DNA from: Bradyrhizobium sp. LTSP885
Lineage (GTDB): Bacteria; Pseudomonadota; Alphaproteobacteria; Rhizobiales; Xanthobacteraceae
Direction: 5' to 3'
Assembly (NCBI RefSeq): GCF_000938305.1
Contig: NZ_JYMT01000010.1
Location: forward strand, 1-45,710
DNA length: 45,710 nt
A model generated the notes under the pieces. It searched no databases. It was given only the letters and a program-made list of their open reading frames with translations, and was not told the origin of the DNA. Within the stretch, counting starts at the first letter, position 1. Each line of letters starts with the position of its first letter. This document shows, in pieces, positions 17,170 to 24,867 of this stretch. The translations under genes were made by a program, and so were the position numbers.

Positions 17170-17190
17170 GGACGTTTCCCTGATTGTGTT

Positions 17191-17264
17191 GTCATTCCGG
17201 GGCGCGCAGCGAACCCGGAATCTCGAGATTCCGGGTTCGTCGCTGCGCGCCGCCTCGGAATGAC
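17191..17264. repeat. Dispersed palindromic repeat with CCCGGAATCTC core
   Basis: Arms GTCATTCCG (17191-17199) and CGGAATGAC (17256-17264) flank a perfect 22-bp palindrome at 17214-17235. That palindrome has the same core as the repeat at 3564-3585. Next to the core, GCGCGCAGCG and CGCTGCGCGC extend the hairpin. It sits inside the hpa operon between hpaE and hpaD and would fold in the polycistronic mRNA. Confidence 0.85.
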
Positions 17265-17272
17265 GGTGGTCG

Positions 17273-18814
17273 TTAAATTCCCAGTTTCTGAATCTTGTGC
17301 GTCCCGCGCGCGAGCGAGACGTGTTTGGTTTCCATGTAGAAGTCGAACGAGTGGTCGCCGCCGTCGCGGCCGATGCCCGACGATTTCATGCCGCCGAACG
17401 GGGTCGGCAGATGGCGGACGTTTTCCGAGTTGAGCCAGATCATGCCGGCTTCCAGCGCGTCGGCGACGCGCAATGCGCGGCCCATCTCGCCGGTCCAGAC
17501 GTAACCGGTGAGGCCATACTGCACGCCGTTGGCGATCTCGATCGCGTCTTGCTCGTCGCGGAACGGGATCACGGTCAGGAACGGGCCGAATACTTCCTCC
17601 TGGGCGACGCGCATTTTGGCGTTCGCGCCGGTGACCAGGGTCGGCTGCACATAGTGCCCGCCACCGGGGCCGTCATGCGGCTTGCCGCCGACCGCGATGG
17701 TCGCGCCATCTTTCTTCGCAATGTCGAAATAGCTGCAGACTTTCGCCAGATGCCGCTCGTGGATCAGCGGCCCGATCTCGGTTGCAGGATCGAGGGGATG
17801 GCCGACCTTGAGCGCCTTCACCCGCGCGGTCAGCTTTTCGATGAAGGTGTCGGCGATGCTCGCTTGAACCAGAAGCCTGCTCGACGAGGTGCAGCGCTCG
17901 CCGTTGAGCGAGTAGATCATGAACACGACGGCATCGAGCGCGCGGTCGAGATCGGCATCGTCGAACACGATGACCGGGTTCTTGCCGCCGAGCTCGAAAT
18001 GCACGCGCTTCAGGGTCGGCGCGCCCTGCGCCATGATCGCCGAGCCCGTCGAGCTCTCGCCGACGAAGCCGATCGCCTTGATCGCCGGATGTTCGGTCAG
18101 TGCCTTGCCGGCGTCTTCGCCAAAACCGTGCACGGTATTGAACACGCCGTCGGGGATGCCGGCCTGTTTTGCCAGTTTGACCAGCAGGTCGGCGGTCACC
18201 GGCGACCATTCCGCCGGCTTGTGCACGACGGTGCAACCGGCAGCCAGCGCCGGCGCAATCTTCCAGGTCGAGAGCATGAAGGGCGTGTTCCACGGCGTGA
18301 TCACGCCGACCGGGCCGATCGGCACACGGGTCGAGATGTTCCAGTGCTCGTCGCTCGGCATGTTCTTGCCGTCGCGCGCATCCGCGCATTTGTCGGCGAA
18401 AAAGCGGAAATTCTCCGCGGCGCGGATCGCGGCCTTGGCCATGAAGCGGTGCGCCTGTCCGGTGTCGATACATTCGAGCACCGCGATATCGTCCGCATGA
18501 TCCACAATTGCATCGGCGACGCGATTCAACAGCTTGCGGCGCGCCGTCGCCGGCATGTCGCGCCACGCCTTGAAGGCGCGCGACGCCGCGGTCGCAGCAC
18601 GGTCGATATCCTCTGCATTGCCGCGCGCCACGGTGGCCAGCACCGCGCCGTCAACCGGCGATTTCGTCTCAAAGGTCTGGCCTGAGATCGATGGCACCAC
18701 CTTACCGTCGATCATGTGGCCGATGCCCTCCGCCTTCAACTTGGCGAGCAGGGGACCTGCGCGGTCGCGGTTCGCCTGGAATACGTCTGATGATTTCGGG
18801 GTCGGCTTATCCAT
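17273..18814 (-). CDS. hpaE: 5-carboxymethyl-2-hydroxymuconate semialdehyde dehydrogenase
   Basis: An NAD-dependent aldehyde dehydrogenase of 513 residues that oxidises the ring-cleavage product of HpaD to 5-carboxymethyl-2-hydroxymuconate. Catalytic residues are N176 (TPWNTPFML), E274 (FELGGKNP) and C308 (NGERCTSSSR). The cofactor motif is GESSTGSAI near 252. The IDTGQ segment near 117 and the GGDHSFDFYMETKHV ending are typical of the HpaE branch. The start overlaps the end of hpaF by 8 bases, which indicates translational coupling. Function is assigned from family plus operon; another hydroxymuconic-semialdehyde dehydrogenase specificity is the alternative. Confidence 0.92.
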   Translation of the reverse strand: MDKPTPKSSDVFQANRDRAGPLLAKLKAEGIGHMIDGKVVPSISGQTFETKSPVDGAVLATVARGNAEDIDRAATAASRAFKAWRDMPATARRKLLNRVADAIVDHADDIAVLECIDTGQAHRFMAKAAIRAAENFRFFADKCADARDGKNMPSDEHWNISTRVPIGPVGVITPWNTPFMLSTWKIAPALAAGCTVVHKPAEWSPVTADLLVKLAKQAGIPDGVFNTVHGFGEDAGKALTEHPAIKAIGFVGESSTGSAIMAQGAPTLKRVHFELGGKNPVIVFDDADLDRALDAVVFMIYSLNGERCTSSSRLLVQASIADTFIEKLTARVKALKVGHPLDPATEIGPLIHERHLAKVCSYFDIAKKDGATIAVGGKPHDGPGGGHYVQPTLVTGANAKMRVAQEEVFGPFLTVIPFRDEQDAIEIANGVQYGLTGYVWTGEMGRALRVADALEAGMIWLNSENVRHLPTPFGGMKSSGIGRDGGDHSFDFYMETKHVSLARGTHKIQKLGI

Positions 18815-19208
18815 GGACCGTCTCCACTTTCTTCAGTGCGTCGTGGATGTTGTTGCGTTTCCAGCTCGTCTCCTTGTCGTTGATCTGCATGTCGAACGAC
18901 AGAGCGAATTTGCTGTTGGCAAAGACCGGATCGAGATGGGCCGACAGTGCCCTGAAGATGTGCTCGCCGGCCCGCTTACGGGCGGCGAGATCGCGGCCTT
19001 CGCCGAGCCGCAGCACCATGTCGAGGAAGCCGTAGTTTTTTCCGCCATCGGCGATTGCGTAATGCTCGCATTTGATGGCGCGGACGCGGATGCCACCGAG
19101 CGGGAAGATGCCGGTCTCGACCGCGGCCTTGCGGACCACTTCGACGGTCTGGGCCATATCGACGAGGCCGTCGAGATTGGCGGAATATTCTAGCGTGAAA
19201 TGCGGCAT
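18807..19208 (-). CDS. hpaF: 5-carboxymethyl-2-hydroxymuconate Delta-isomerase
   Basis: A small tautomerase-superfamily isomerase of 133 residues. It converts 5-carboxymethyl-2-hydroxymuconate to the 2-oxo-3-ene isomer. The protein starts MPHFTLEYSANL, so after Met removal the N-terminal proline is the catalytic base, as in the CHMI family. The length matches the E. coli enzyme class (about 126 residues). It overlaps hpaE by 8 bases and begins 27 bases after the hpaH stop. A GGAGACC-like stretch upstream of the ATG can serve as a ribosome site. Confidence 0.93.
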   Translation of the reverse strand: MPHFTLEYSANLDGLVDMAQTVEVVRKAAVETGIFPLGGIRVRAIKCEHYAIADGGKNYGFLDMVLRLGEGRDLAARKRAGEHIFRALSAHLDPVFANSKFALSFDMQINDKETSWKRNNIHDALKKVETVHG

Positions 19209-19235
19209 GGCCGGTCTCCTGCTGATGTCAGCGCG

Positions 19236-20042
19236 TCAGGCGAAGTAGCAGCTCACGGACCCATAAGGTCCATAGTCGGCTTGAATCGTGTCGCCTTTGC
19301 GGGTTTCGATCGGGCGGATGAAGGAGCCCGCCAGCACCACCTGTCCGGCTTCCAGCGCCAGCCCGTTCGGCGCGATCTTGTTGGCAAGCCAGGCGACCGC
19401 GGTCGCGGGATGGTTGAGCACGCCGGCGGCAAGCCCGGTCTCCTCGAGCTGGCCGTTGCGGTAGCAGAGCGCGCCGATCCAGCGCAGGTCAGCGTCCAGT
19501 GGGCGGATCGGGCGGCCGCCGAGCACGATGCCGGCATTCGCAGCGTTGTCGGCGATCGTGTCGAAGATCTTGCGCGTCGCCTTGGTCTGCGGATCGACGC
19601 GCTCGACCCGCGTATCCAGGATTTCCAGCGCCGGCACCACGAAGTCGGTGGCATTGAGCACGTCGAACAGGGTGCAGTCCGGGCCTGCGAGCCGATGCTT
19701 CATCACGAAGGCCAACTCGGCCTCGACGCGGGTTGCGATGAAGCGATCGCTCGGCACCAGCCCGCCATCGGCAAAGAACATGTCGTCGAGCAGGATGCCT
19801 GAATCCGGCTCGTCGATGTTGAGCGCGCTCTGCATCGCCTTCGAGGTCAGGCCGATCTTGTGGCCCTTGACGACGCGGCCCTGCGCCACCTTCATCTCGA
19901 CCCAAGCCTGCTGAATCGCGTAGGCATCGGCAAGCGTGATGCCGGGGTATTCCAGCGAGAGCTGGCGGATCTGCGTGCGGGTCTTTTCCGCCTGGTCGAG
20001 CCGTTGGGCGGCCGCGCGGATATCGTCGTGGGAGAGGGCCAT
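19236..20042 (-). CDS. hpaH: 2-oxo-hept-4-ene-1,7-dioate hydratase
   Basis: A hydratase of the HpaH/MhpD family, 268 residues, adding water to 2-oxohept-4-enedioate to give the aldolase substrate 4-hydroxy-2-oxoheptanedioate. I use the ATG at 20042 ([12 protein letters not shown]), which gives a length within one residue of E. coli HpaH. The in-frame extension to 20162 would run through the divergent promoter gap and over the hpaR start. Metal-site motifs are VEAELAFVM near residue 105 and the ALEILDTR segment near 138. It is the first gene of the minus-strand hpa operon, divergent from hpaR. A perfect palindrome lies 33 bases upstream of the start. Confidence 0.91.
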   Translation of the reverse strand: MALSHDDIRAAAQRLDQAEKTRTQIRQLSLEYPGITLADAYAIQQAWVEMKVAQGRVVKGHKIGLTSKAMQSALNIDEPDSGILLDDMFFADGGLVPSDRFIATRVEAELAFVMKHRLAGPDCTLFDVLNATDFVVPALEILDTRVERVDPQTKATRKIFDTIADNAANAGIVLGGRPIRPLDADLRWIGALCYRNGQLEETGLAAGVLNHPATAVAWLANKIAPNGLALEAGQVVLAGSFIRPIETRKGDTIQADYGPYGSVSCYFA

Positions 20043-20074
20043 GCGTGCTACACAAAGTGGATGCTGGGAGATAA

Positions 20075-20086
20075 TTAACATGTTAA
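20075..20086. promoter_or_regulatory. 12-bp perfect palindrome, candidate HpaR operator
   Basis: TTAACATGTTAA lies in the 109-bp gap between the divergent hpaH and hpaR starts, the only AT-rich patch there. MarR-family dimers bind palindromes of this size, and HpaR in E. coli controls its catabolic operon and itself from the shared region. The position would cover promoters in both directions. Assignment is by location and symmetry; no binding data are available. Confidence 0.55.
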
Positions 20087-20151
20087 GTGAATGTCCGCAA
20101 ACTGAATCGATGCATGTTGCAGCGCAAAAGTTTGCGGTTGTGGATTGAACG

Positions 20152-20688
20152 ATGGCTCGCAAGAAATCGTCGAACGAACTGCGTTCAAATCCAGCAGAGG
20201 CCGGATCGTCCCGGCGGGTGCCGATGCGCGAGTTCTCACGCTCGCTGCCGATGTCGCTGCTCCGTGCCCGTGAAGCCGTGATGCGGCAATTCCGCCCGTC
20301 GCTGCGCAGTCATGGGCTGACCGAGCAGCAGTGGCGAATTCTGCGTGCACTCTCCTCCGTCGACGAGATTGAGGTCACCGAGCTCGCGCATGTGGCGTTC
20401 CTGCTCGGCCCGAGCCTGTCGCGCATCCTGCGCGATCTCGAAGCCCGCCAGTTGATCGAGCGCAGGACGGCGGCGAACGACCTGCGGCGCGCGGTCGTCT
20501 CGATCTCGGCGAAGGGGTTGAAGCTGATCGAGGCGGTGGCGCCGACGTCTGAGGCGATTTACGCCGCGATCACCAAACGCTACGGCGCGCGCAGGCTTGC
20601 CGAACTACAGGAGATGCTCGGCACACTCGAGGCGAGCCTGTTCGAAATGGCGTCCCCCGAGGACGCCGAGTTGGAATCCGACGAGTGA
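20152..20688 (+). CDS. hpaR: MarR-family homoprotocatechuate degradation regulator HpaR
   Basis: A winged-helix MarR-type repressor of 178 residues. The HpaR-specific opening (SLPMSLLRAREAVMRQFRPSL, then HGLTEQQWRILRAL) is clear. The recognition helix region is LLGPSLSRILRDLEARQLIERR, and the wing is NDLRRAVVSISAKG. In E. coli HpaR represses the hpa meta-cleavage genes and is released by pathway aromatics. Here it is divergent from hpaH and upstream of the second ABC importer, so it may control both. The start ATG has no obvious Shine-Dalgarno sequence. About 35 residues of basic N-terminal extension precede the conserved domain, so a later start at 20224 (MREFSRSLPM) is possible. Confidence 0.9.
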   Translation: MARKKSSNELRSNPAEAGSSRRVPMREFSRSLPMSLLRAREAVMRQFRPSLRSHGLTEQQWRILRALSSVDEIEVTELAHVAFLLGPSLSRILRDLEARQLIERRTAANDLRRAVVSISAKGLKLIEAVAPTSEAIYAAITKRYGARRLAELQEMLGTLEASLFEMASPEDAELESDE

Positions 20689-20697
20689 TCACAAATT

Positions 20698-20713
20698 TGC
20701 ATGATGATATGCA
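20698..20713. promoter_or_regulatory. TGCAT-N6-ATGCA inverted repeat
   Basis: TGCAT (20698-20702) and ATGCA (20709-20713) are separated by six bases, just after the hpaR stop (20686-20688). The motif opens the 297-bp gap before the second transporter operon. It may be a regulator site for that operon; short arms make chance a real alternative. Confidence 0.3.
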
Positions 20714-20735
20714 GCATGACGCATAGCTTCACGGG

Positions 20736-20754
20736 CTGCACAGGCCTTGTGCAG
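20736..20754. promoter_or_regulatory. CTGCACA-N5-TGTGCAG inverted repeat
   Basis: Seven-base perfect arms (20736-20742 and 20748-20754) surround GGCCT, in the gap between hpaR and the second binding-protein gene. No T run follows, which speaks against a terminator and for an operator or activator site. The rest of the 20689-20985 gap shows no gene and no promoter I can identify with confidence. Confidence 0.4.
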
Positions 20755-20985
20755 TGTCGTTATCGGCGATTGCGCTGGATCAGTCGGGAATAGGACCAGG
20801 GCACCGGCGTTAATCAGTTTTGAGCGCCGTCACACACCGGCGTCTCGGCTGTTAGTCGAACTCGCCGCATTATCAATTTACTCAGGACGTGGAAGCCCCT
20901 AAGACGCTCGCGGTTTCGCGTCCGGTATTTGGGATGCCAAAGCCAAGAAGGGCCGACAAGGAAGCCCGGCCCCAGGGAGGAATGA

Positions 20986-22131
20986 ATGAAGTTAACGAGA
21001 CGCGATTTCGCGGCCGGTATCGTCGCTGGCATTGCCGCCCCCCACATCATCTCGAGCGCGCGGGCGCAAGGCGCAACCCTCAAGATCGGCATGTGTGCGC
21101 CCGTCACCGGTCCCGCCGCCGAGTCCGGCGGTTACGCCGTCAAGGGCGCCAAGCTCGCGCTCGAAGCCGTCAACAAGGCCGGCGGCATTCTCGGCAAGCA
21201 GGGCGAACTGATCGTCGAGGACGACCAGACCACCAATCCCGGCATCGTGCTGGCCTTCTCCAAGCTCGCCGCGAATGCCGAGATCGTCGGCTTCCTCGGC
21301 TCGATCCGCTCGACCCAGGTCCACGCGATGGCGCCCGATGTGATCAAGCTCGGCAAGCCCGTGATGATCGGCGGCACCGATCCGAACCTCACCCACATGG
21401 GCAACAAATGGCTGTTCCGCTTCCGCCCCAATGACAGCTATTCCGGCCGCGTCATCGCCGAATACGGCGTCAGCACGCTTGGCAAGAAGAAGTGGGCCGT
21501 ACTGCACTCGACCGACGCCTTCGGCACCGCCGGCGGCAAGGCGCTGACCGCCGCGCTCGAAAAGCTCGGGGCACCGCCGGTGCTCGACCAGGGCTACGCC
21601 AACCAGAGCCAGGACTTCACCCCCGTCGTGCTCGCGATCAAGCAATCCGGCGCCGATATCCTCGGCTCCTATTTCACCTTCGAGAACGACCTCGGCATCT
21701 TTGCCCGCCAGTTGCGCCAGCTCGGCGTCAACATTCCCTGGGTCGGCTCGCCGTCGATCGTCAACATCACCGCGCTCAAGCTCGCCGGTCCCGCGCTCTA
21801 CAACACCTACGGTGTCGCCGATTACGCGGAAGATTCCAGCGAAGGCTCAAAGGCGTTCGGCAAGCTCTATCGCGATGCGGTCAAGGTCGCGCCCGACAAC
21901 CAGAGCTCATGGACCTATGACGCAATCACCGTGCTGTCGGCAGCGATCAACAAGGCCGGCTCGACCGATCCCGACAAGATCCGCGACGCGATTCTCGCAA
22001 TCAAGAAGTTCCCGGGTGCCGAGGGCGAATACAATTTCGACCAGAACGGCGACGGGCTTCACGGCTACAACATCGTGAAGAACGACAAGGGTAACATCAC
22101 CTTCGACAAGCACATCGAGTTCAACGACTGA
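20986..22131 (+). CDS. ABC transporter substrate-binding protein (Liv/amide type), Tat signal
   Basis: A periplasmic binding protein of 381 residues of the Peripla_BP_6 type. The N-terminus MKLTRRDFAAG carries a twin-arginine signal (RR at 5-6) and a hydrophobic stretch up to ARAQG, so it is probably exported folded by Tat; the binding protein of the first importer instead has a Sec-type signal. The mature part starts TLKIGMCAPVTGPAAESG, followed by the usual DDQTTNPG and ANQSQDFTP segments. A GGGAGGAA ribosome site precedes the ATG. It heads the second Liv-type operon, directly downstream of hpaR. An aromatic acid such as a hydroxyphenylacetate is a reasonable ligand guess from context only. 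Confidence 0.92.
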   Translation: MKLTRRDFAAGIVAGIAAPHIISSARAQGATLKIGMCAPVTGPAAESGGYAVKGAKLALEAVNKAGGILGKQGELIVEDDQTTNPGIVLAFSKLAANAEIVGFLGSIRSTQVHAMAPDVIKLGKPVMIGGTDPNLTHMGNKWLFRFRPNDSYSGRVIAEYGVSTLGKKKWAVLHSTDAFGTAGGKALTAALEKLGAPPVLDQGYANQSQDFTPVVLAIKQSGADILGSYFTFENDLGIFARQLRQLGVNIPWVGSPSIVNITALKLAGPALYNTYGVADYAEDSSEGSKAFGKLYRDAVKVAPDNQSSWTYDAITVLSAAINKAGSTDPDKIRDAILAIKKFPGAEGEYNFDQNGDGLHGYNIVKNDKGNITFDKHIEFND

Positions 22132-22219
22132 TACCGGCAAAAGGCCTCTTCGGCGTCAGCCGGGGAGGCCAGCGCCGGTCGCTCGTTGGACTGGGCTCTC
22201 CTCGAACCGAACGCTTGTC

Positions 22220-23095
22220 ATGGATTTATTCCTTCAACTGCTGTTCACGGGCATCGGCATCGGCGCGGTCTATGCGCTGGTTGCGCTGGGCTTCGTGCTG
22301 ATCTTCCGCGCCACCAACGTGGTGAATTTCGCGCAGGGCGAATTCTCGATGGTCGCGGCCTATCTGATGGTCTATTTCGCCGTCGATCTCGGCTGGCCCT
22401 ATTGGCTGTCGTTCCTGCTCGCGCTGGCCGGCATGGCGCTGCTCGGTGTCATCTTCAATCTCGGCGTCTATTATCCGCTGCGCCATCGCTCCTATCTGCC
22501 TGTCATCATCGCCACGATCGGCGCCTCGATCCTGCTCGCCAACTCCGTGCTCGCGATCTACGGCCCGCAGCCGCAGGTGCTGCCGGGCTGGTTCGAGACA
22601 CCAGGCATCCAGCTCGGCCCGGTCTATCTCGACAGCCAGTATCTCCTGATCATCGGCGTCACGATCCTGCTGGTGATCTTCAATTTTTGGTTCTTCGAGA
22701 AGACGCTGCTCGGCAAGAAGCTGCAGGCGACCTCGCAGGACAAGGAAATGGCCTCGCTGCTCGGCATTTCCGTCTCCACCATGATCATGATCACCTTCAT
22801 CTACTCAGCCGTGCTCGGCGGTCTCGCCGGCCTCCTGGTCGCCCCCGTGCTGTTCGTCTCGATCCAGATGGGCTCGACGATCGCGCTGAAGGCGTTTGCC
22901 GCCACCATCATCGGCGGCTTCGGCGATGTCACCGGCGCCATCATCGGCGGGCTCGCGCTCGGCGTGATCGAGACCTTCGGCGCCGCCTATATCTCGGTGC
23001 CCTACAAGGACGGCTTTGCCTTCCTGGTGCTGATCGCCTTCCTGATCTTCCGGCCGCAGGGCATCTTCGGCGAACGTGTCGCGGAGAAAGCATGA
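22220..23095 (+). CDS. Branched-chain amino acid-type ABC transporter permease (LivH-like)
   Basis: A polytopic inner-membrane permease of 291 residues. The LivH hallmark is at the start (GIGAVYALVALGFVLIFRATNVVNFAQGEFSMVAA). The coupling loop DKEMASLLGISVSTM is near 176. The stop overlaps the next gene's ATG in an ATGA junction at 23092-23095. It follows the binding-protein gene by 88 bases, a gap with a GCC-rich stretch but no gene. A much longer open frame also covers this interval in another phase; it has no coding character. Confidence 0.92.
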   Translation: MDLFLQLLFTGIGIGAVYALVALGFVLIFRATNVVNFAQGEFSMVAAYLMVYFAVDLGWPYWLSFLLALAGMALLGVIFNLGVYYPLRHRSYLPVIIATIGASILLANSVLAIYGPQPQVLPGWFETPGIQLGPVYLDSQYLLIIGVTILLVIFNFWFFEKTLLGKKLQATSQDKEMASLLGISVSTMIMITFIYSAVLGGLAGLLVAPVLFVSIQMGSTIALKAFAATIIGGFGDVTGAIIGGLALGVIETFGAAYISVPYKDGFAFLVLIAFLIFRPQGIFGERVAEKA

Positions 23096-24867
23096 GCGCC
23101 AGCGAAAACATTCAGGTCCCGGCGCCTGCGATCCGCTCGAAGCCGCTGCTGCTTCGGCACCTGCCGTATTTCATCGGCGTTGCCATCGTGGTGGCGCTCG
23201 CCGCCAGGATGCAGTTCGACGGCTACGTCCACAACATCCTGATGCAGGCGACGACATTCTCGATCGCGGTGTTCGGGCTCTCGGTCGTGCTTGGCCTGTG
23301 CGGCCAGATCAATCTGGCGCAGGCGGCGTTCTTCGGCTTCGGCGCCTACGCGGTCGGTATCGGAACCACCGATTGGCATCTGAGCTTCTGGCTATGTCTC
23401 GTTGCGGGCAGCGTGATTGCGCTGCTGGCCGGCGCGTTCCTCGGCGCCTCGACGTTGCGGCTCGGCGGCCACTACCTGGCCATGGTCACGATCTCGTTCC
23501 AGCAGATCGTGACGCTGGTGATGATCAATGCGATCTGGCTGACGCATGGGCCGGACGGCGTCTCGAACATCGGACGTCCCGCTCTGTTCCAGAGCTCGCA
23601 GAGCTATCTCGCCTTCTGCGTCGCAGCACTCGGCATCGTCGGCTATCTGGTCTGGCACCTGCCGGATACCAGGCTCGGCCGCGCCATGCGGGCGGTACGC
23701 GACAATGAACTCGCGGCCGGCGTCAACGGCATCGACGTGTTCCGCACCAAGGTCTACGCCTTTGCGGTGTGCGCGGCGCTGGGCGGCCTTGCCGGCGGCC
23801 TGTTCGCCGGCGGCTTCGCCTATGTCAGCCCGGACCAGTTCTCGTTCGCGGAATCGATCGTGTTCCTGACCATGTCGCTGCTCGGCGGCGTGGCCTCGCC
23901 GATCGGATCGGCGATCGGCACGGGATTGCTGATCCTGATCCCGGAATGGCTGCGCTTCCTCAAGAGCGTGCCGGGGCTTTACCTTGCGATCTACGGCCTG
24001 TCCGTGATCCTGATCATCCGCTTCATGCCCGACGGCATCTGGGGCTTTGTGTCCAACGCCTTCACGCGCTTGCGGGCGCGCGCCAAGGCGCCCCCGGCTG
24101 TGGCCGCGCTGCAGCTGAGACCTGCGACCACCGGCGGCAACATCGTGCTCGAGGTGACCGGGCTGTCGAAGCATTTCGGCGGCCTCAAGGCGGTCGACGG
24201 CGTCGACATCGCGGTCAGGCGCGGCGGCGTGCACGCGCTGATCGGCCCCAATGGTTCCGGCAAGACCACGACGCTGAACGTGCTGTCCGGCCTCTACAAG
24301 GCGACGTCGGGCAAGATCGTGCTCGACGGCACCGACATCACCAATATGGCGCCGCATCAGCGCACGGCTGCGGGTCTGGGGCGCACCTTCCAGAACATCC
24401 GCCTGTTCCGGTCGATGACGGCGCTGGAGAATGTCGAGATCGGCGCCGAGCGTCCCGGCAACACCATGATCGGGAAGGGCGACGACGCGCTGACCGAGCG
24501 TGCGATGGAGGCCTTGACCTTCGTCGGCCTCGGCAGCCGCGCCAACGAGTTGATCTCGAGCTTCTCCTACGGCCATCAGCGCCTGATCGAGATCGCGCGG
24601 GCGCTGGCGTCAAATCCGACGCTGCTGCTGCTCGATGAACCCGCCGCCGGCCTCAATTCGACCGAAAAGCTCGAGCTGCATGAGCTGTTGAAGCGCATCG
24701 CTGCGCAAGGTCTCACCATCCTGATCATCGATCACGACATGACGCTGGTCTCGGAAGCCGCCCAGCACATCACCGTGCTGAACTTCGGACGCCGGATCGC
24801 CGACGGCGAATCCCTGGCGGTGCTGCGTCATCCCGACGTCGTCTCCGCCTATCTCGGGAGCGAATGA
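23092..24867 (+). CDS. Fused LivM-like permease and LivG-like ATPase
   Basis: A single 591-residue polypeptide joins two transporter subunits that are usually separate. Residues 1 to about 325 form a polytopic LivM-type permease (GLCGQINLAQAAFFGFGAYA near 75, coupling loop AVRDNELAAGVNGIDV near 205). A linker rich in Ala, Arg and Pro follows, and from about residue 350 a LivG-type ATPase. In that half, Walker A is GPNGSGKT at 385-392, the signature is SYGHQRLIEIARAL, and Walker B is LLLLDEPAAGLNS. The start at 23092 shares an ATGA junction with the LivH-like gene, and the end shares another with the LivF-like gene. The first importer in this window keeps LivM and LivG as two genes. Fusion ties one ATPase to one permease. 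Confidence 0.93.
   Translation: MSASENIQVPAPAIRSKPLLLRHLPYFIGVAIVVALAARMQFDGYVHNILMQATTFSIAVFGLSVVLGLCGQINLAQAAFFGFGAYAVGIGTTDWHLSFWLCLVAGSVIALLAGAFLGASTLRLGGHYLAMVTISFQQIVTLVMINAIWLTHGPDGVSNIGRPALFQSSQSYLAFCVAALGIVGYLVWHLPDTRLGRAMRAVRDNELAAGVNGIDVFRTKVYAFAVCAALGGLAGGLFAGGFAYVSPDQFSFAESIVFLTMSLLGGVASPIGSAIGTGLLILIPEWLRFLKSVPGLYLAIYGLSVILIIRFMPDGIWGFVSNAFTRLRARAKAPPAVAALQLRPATTGGNIVLEVTGLSKHFGGLKAVDGVDIAVRRGGVHALIGPNGSGKTTTLNVLSGLYKATSGKIVLDGTDITNMAPHQRTAAGLGRTFQNIRLFRSMTALENVEIGAERPGNTMIGKGDDALTERAMEALTFVGLGSRANELISSFSYGHQRLIEIARALASNPTLLLLDEPAAGLNSTEKLELHELLKRIAAQGLTILIIDHDMTLVSEAAQHITVLNFGRRIADGESLAVLRHPDVVSAYLGSE

Noticed and set aside
15715..17433. A 572-residue plus-strand frame over the FAH-family gene and hpaD
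   Set aside because: It is antisense to two genes with intact catalytic motifs and runs through an intergenic palindrome; low-complexity composition.
22186..23091. A 302-residue in-frame extension upstream of the fused permease-ATPase
   Set aside because: The extension lies in another phase over the LivH-like gene and has Arg/Ala-rich non-protein-like composition. The ATG at 23092 in an ATGA junction is the natural start.
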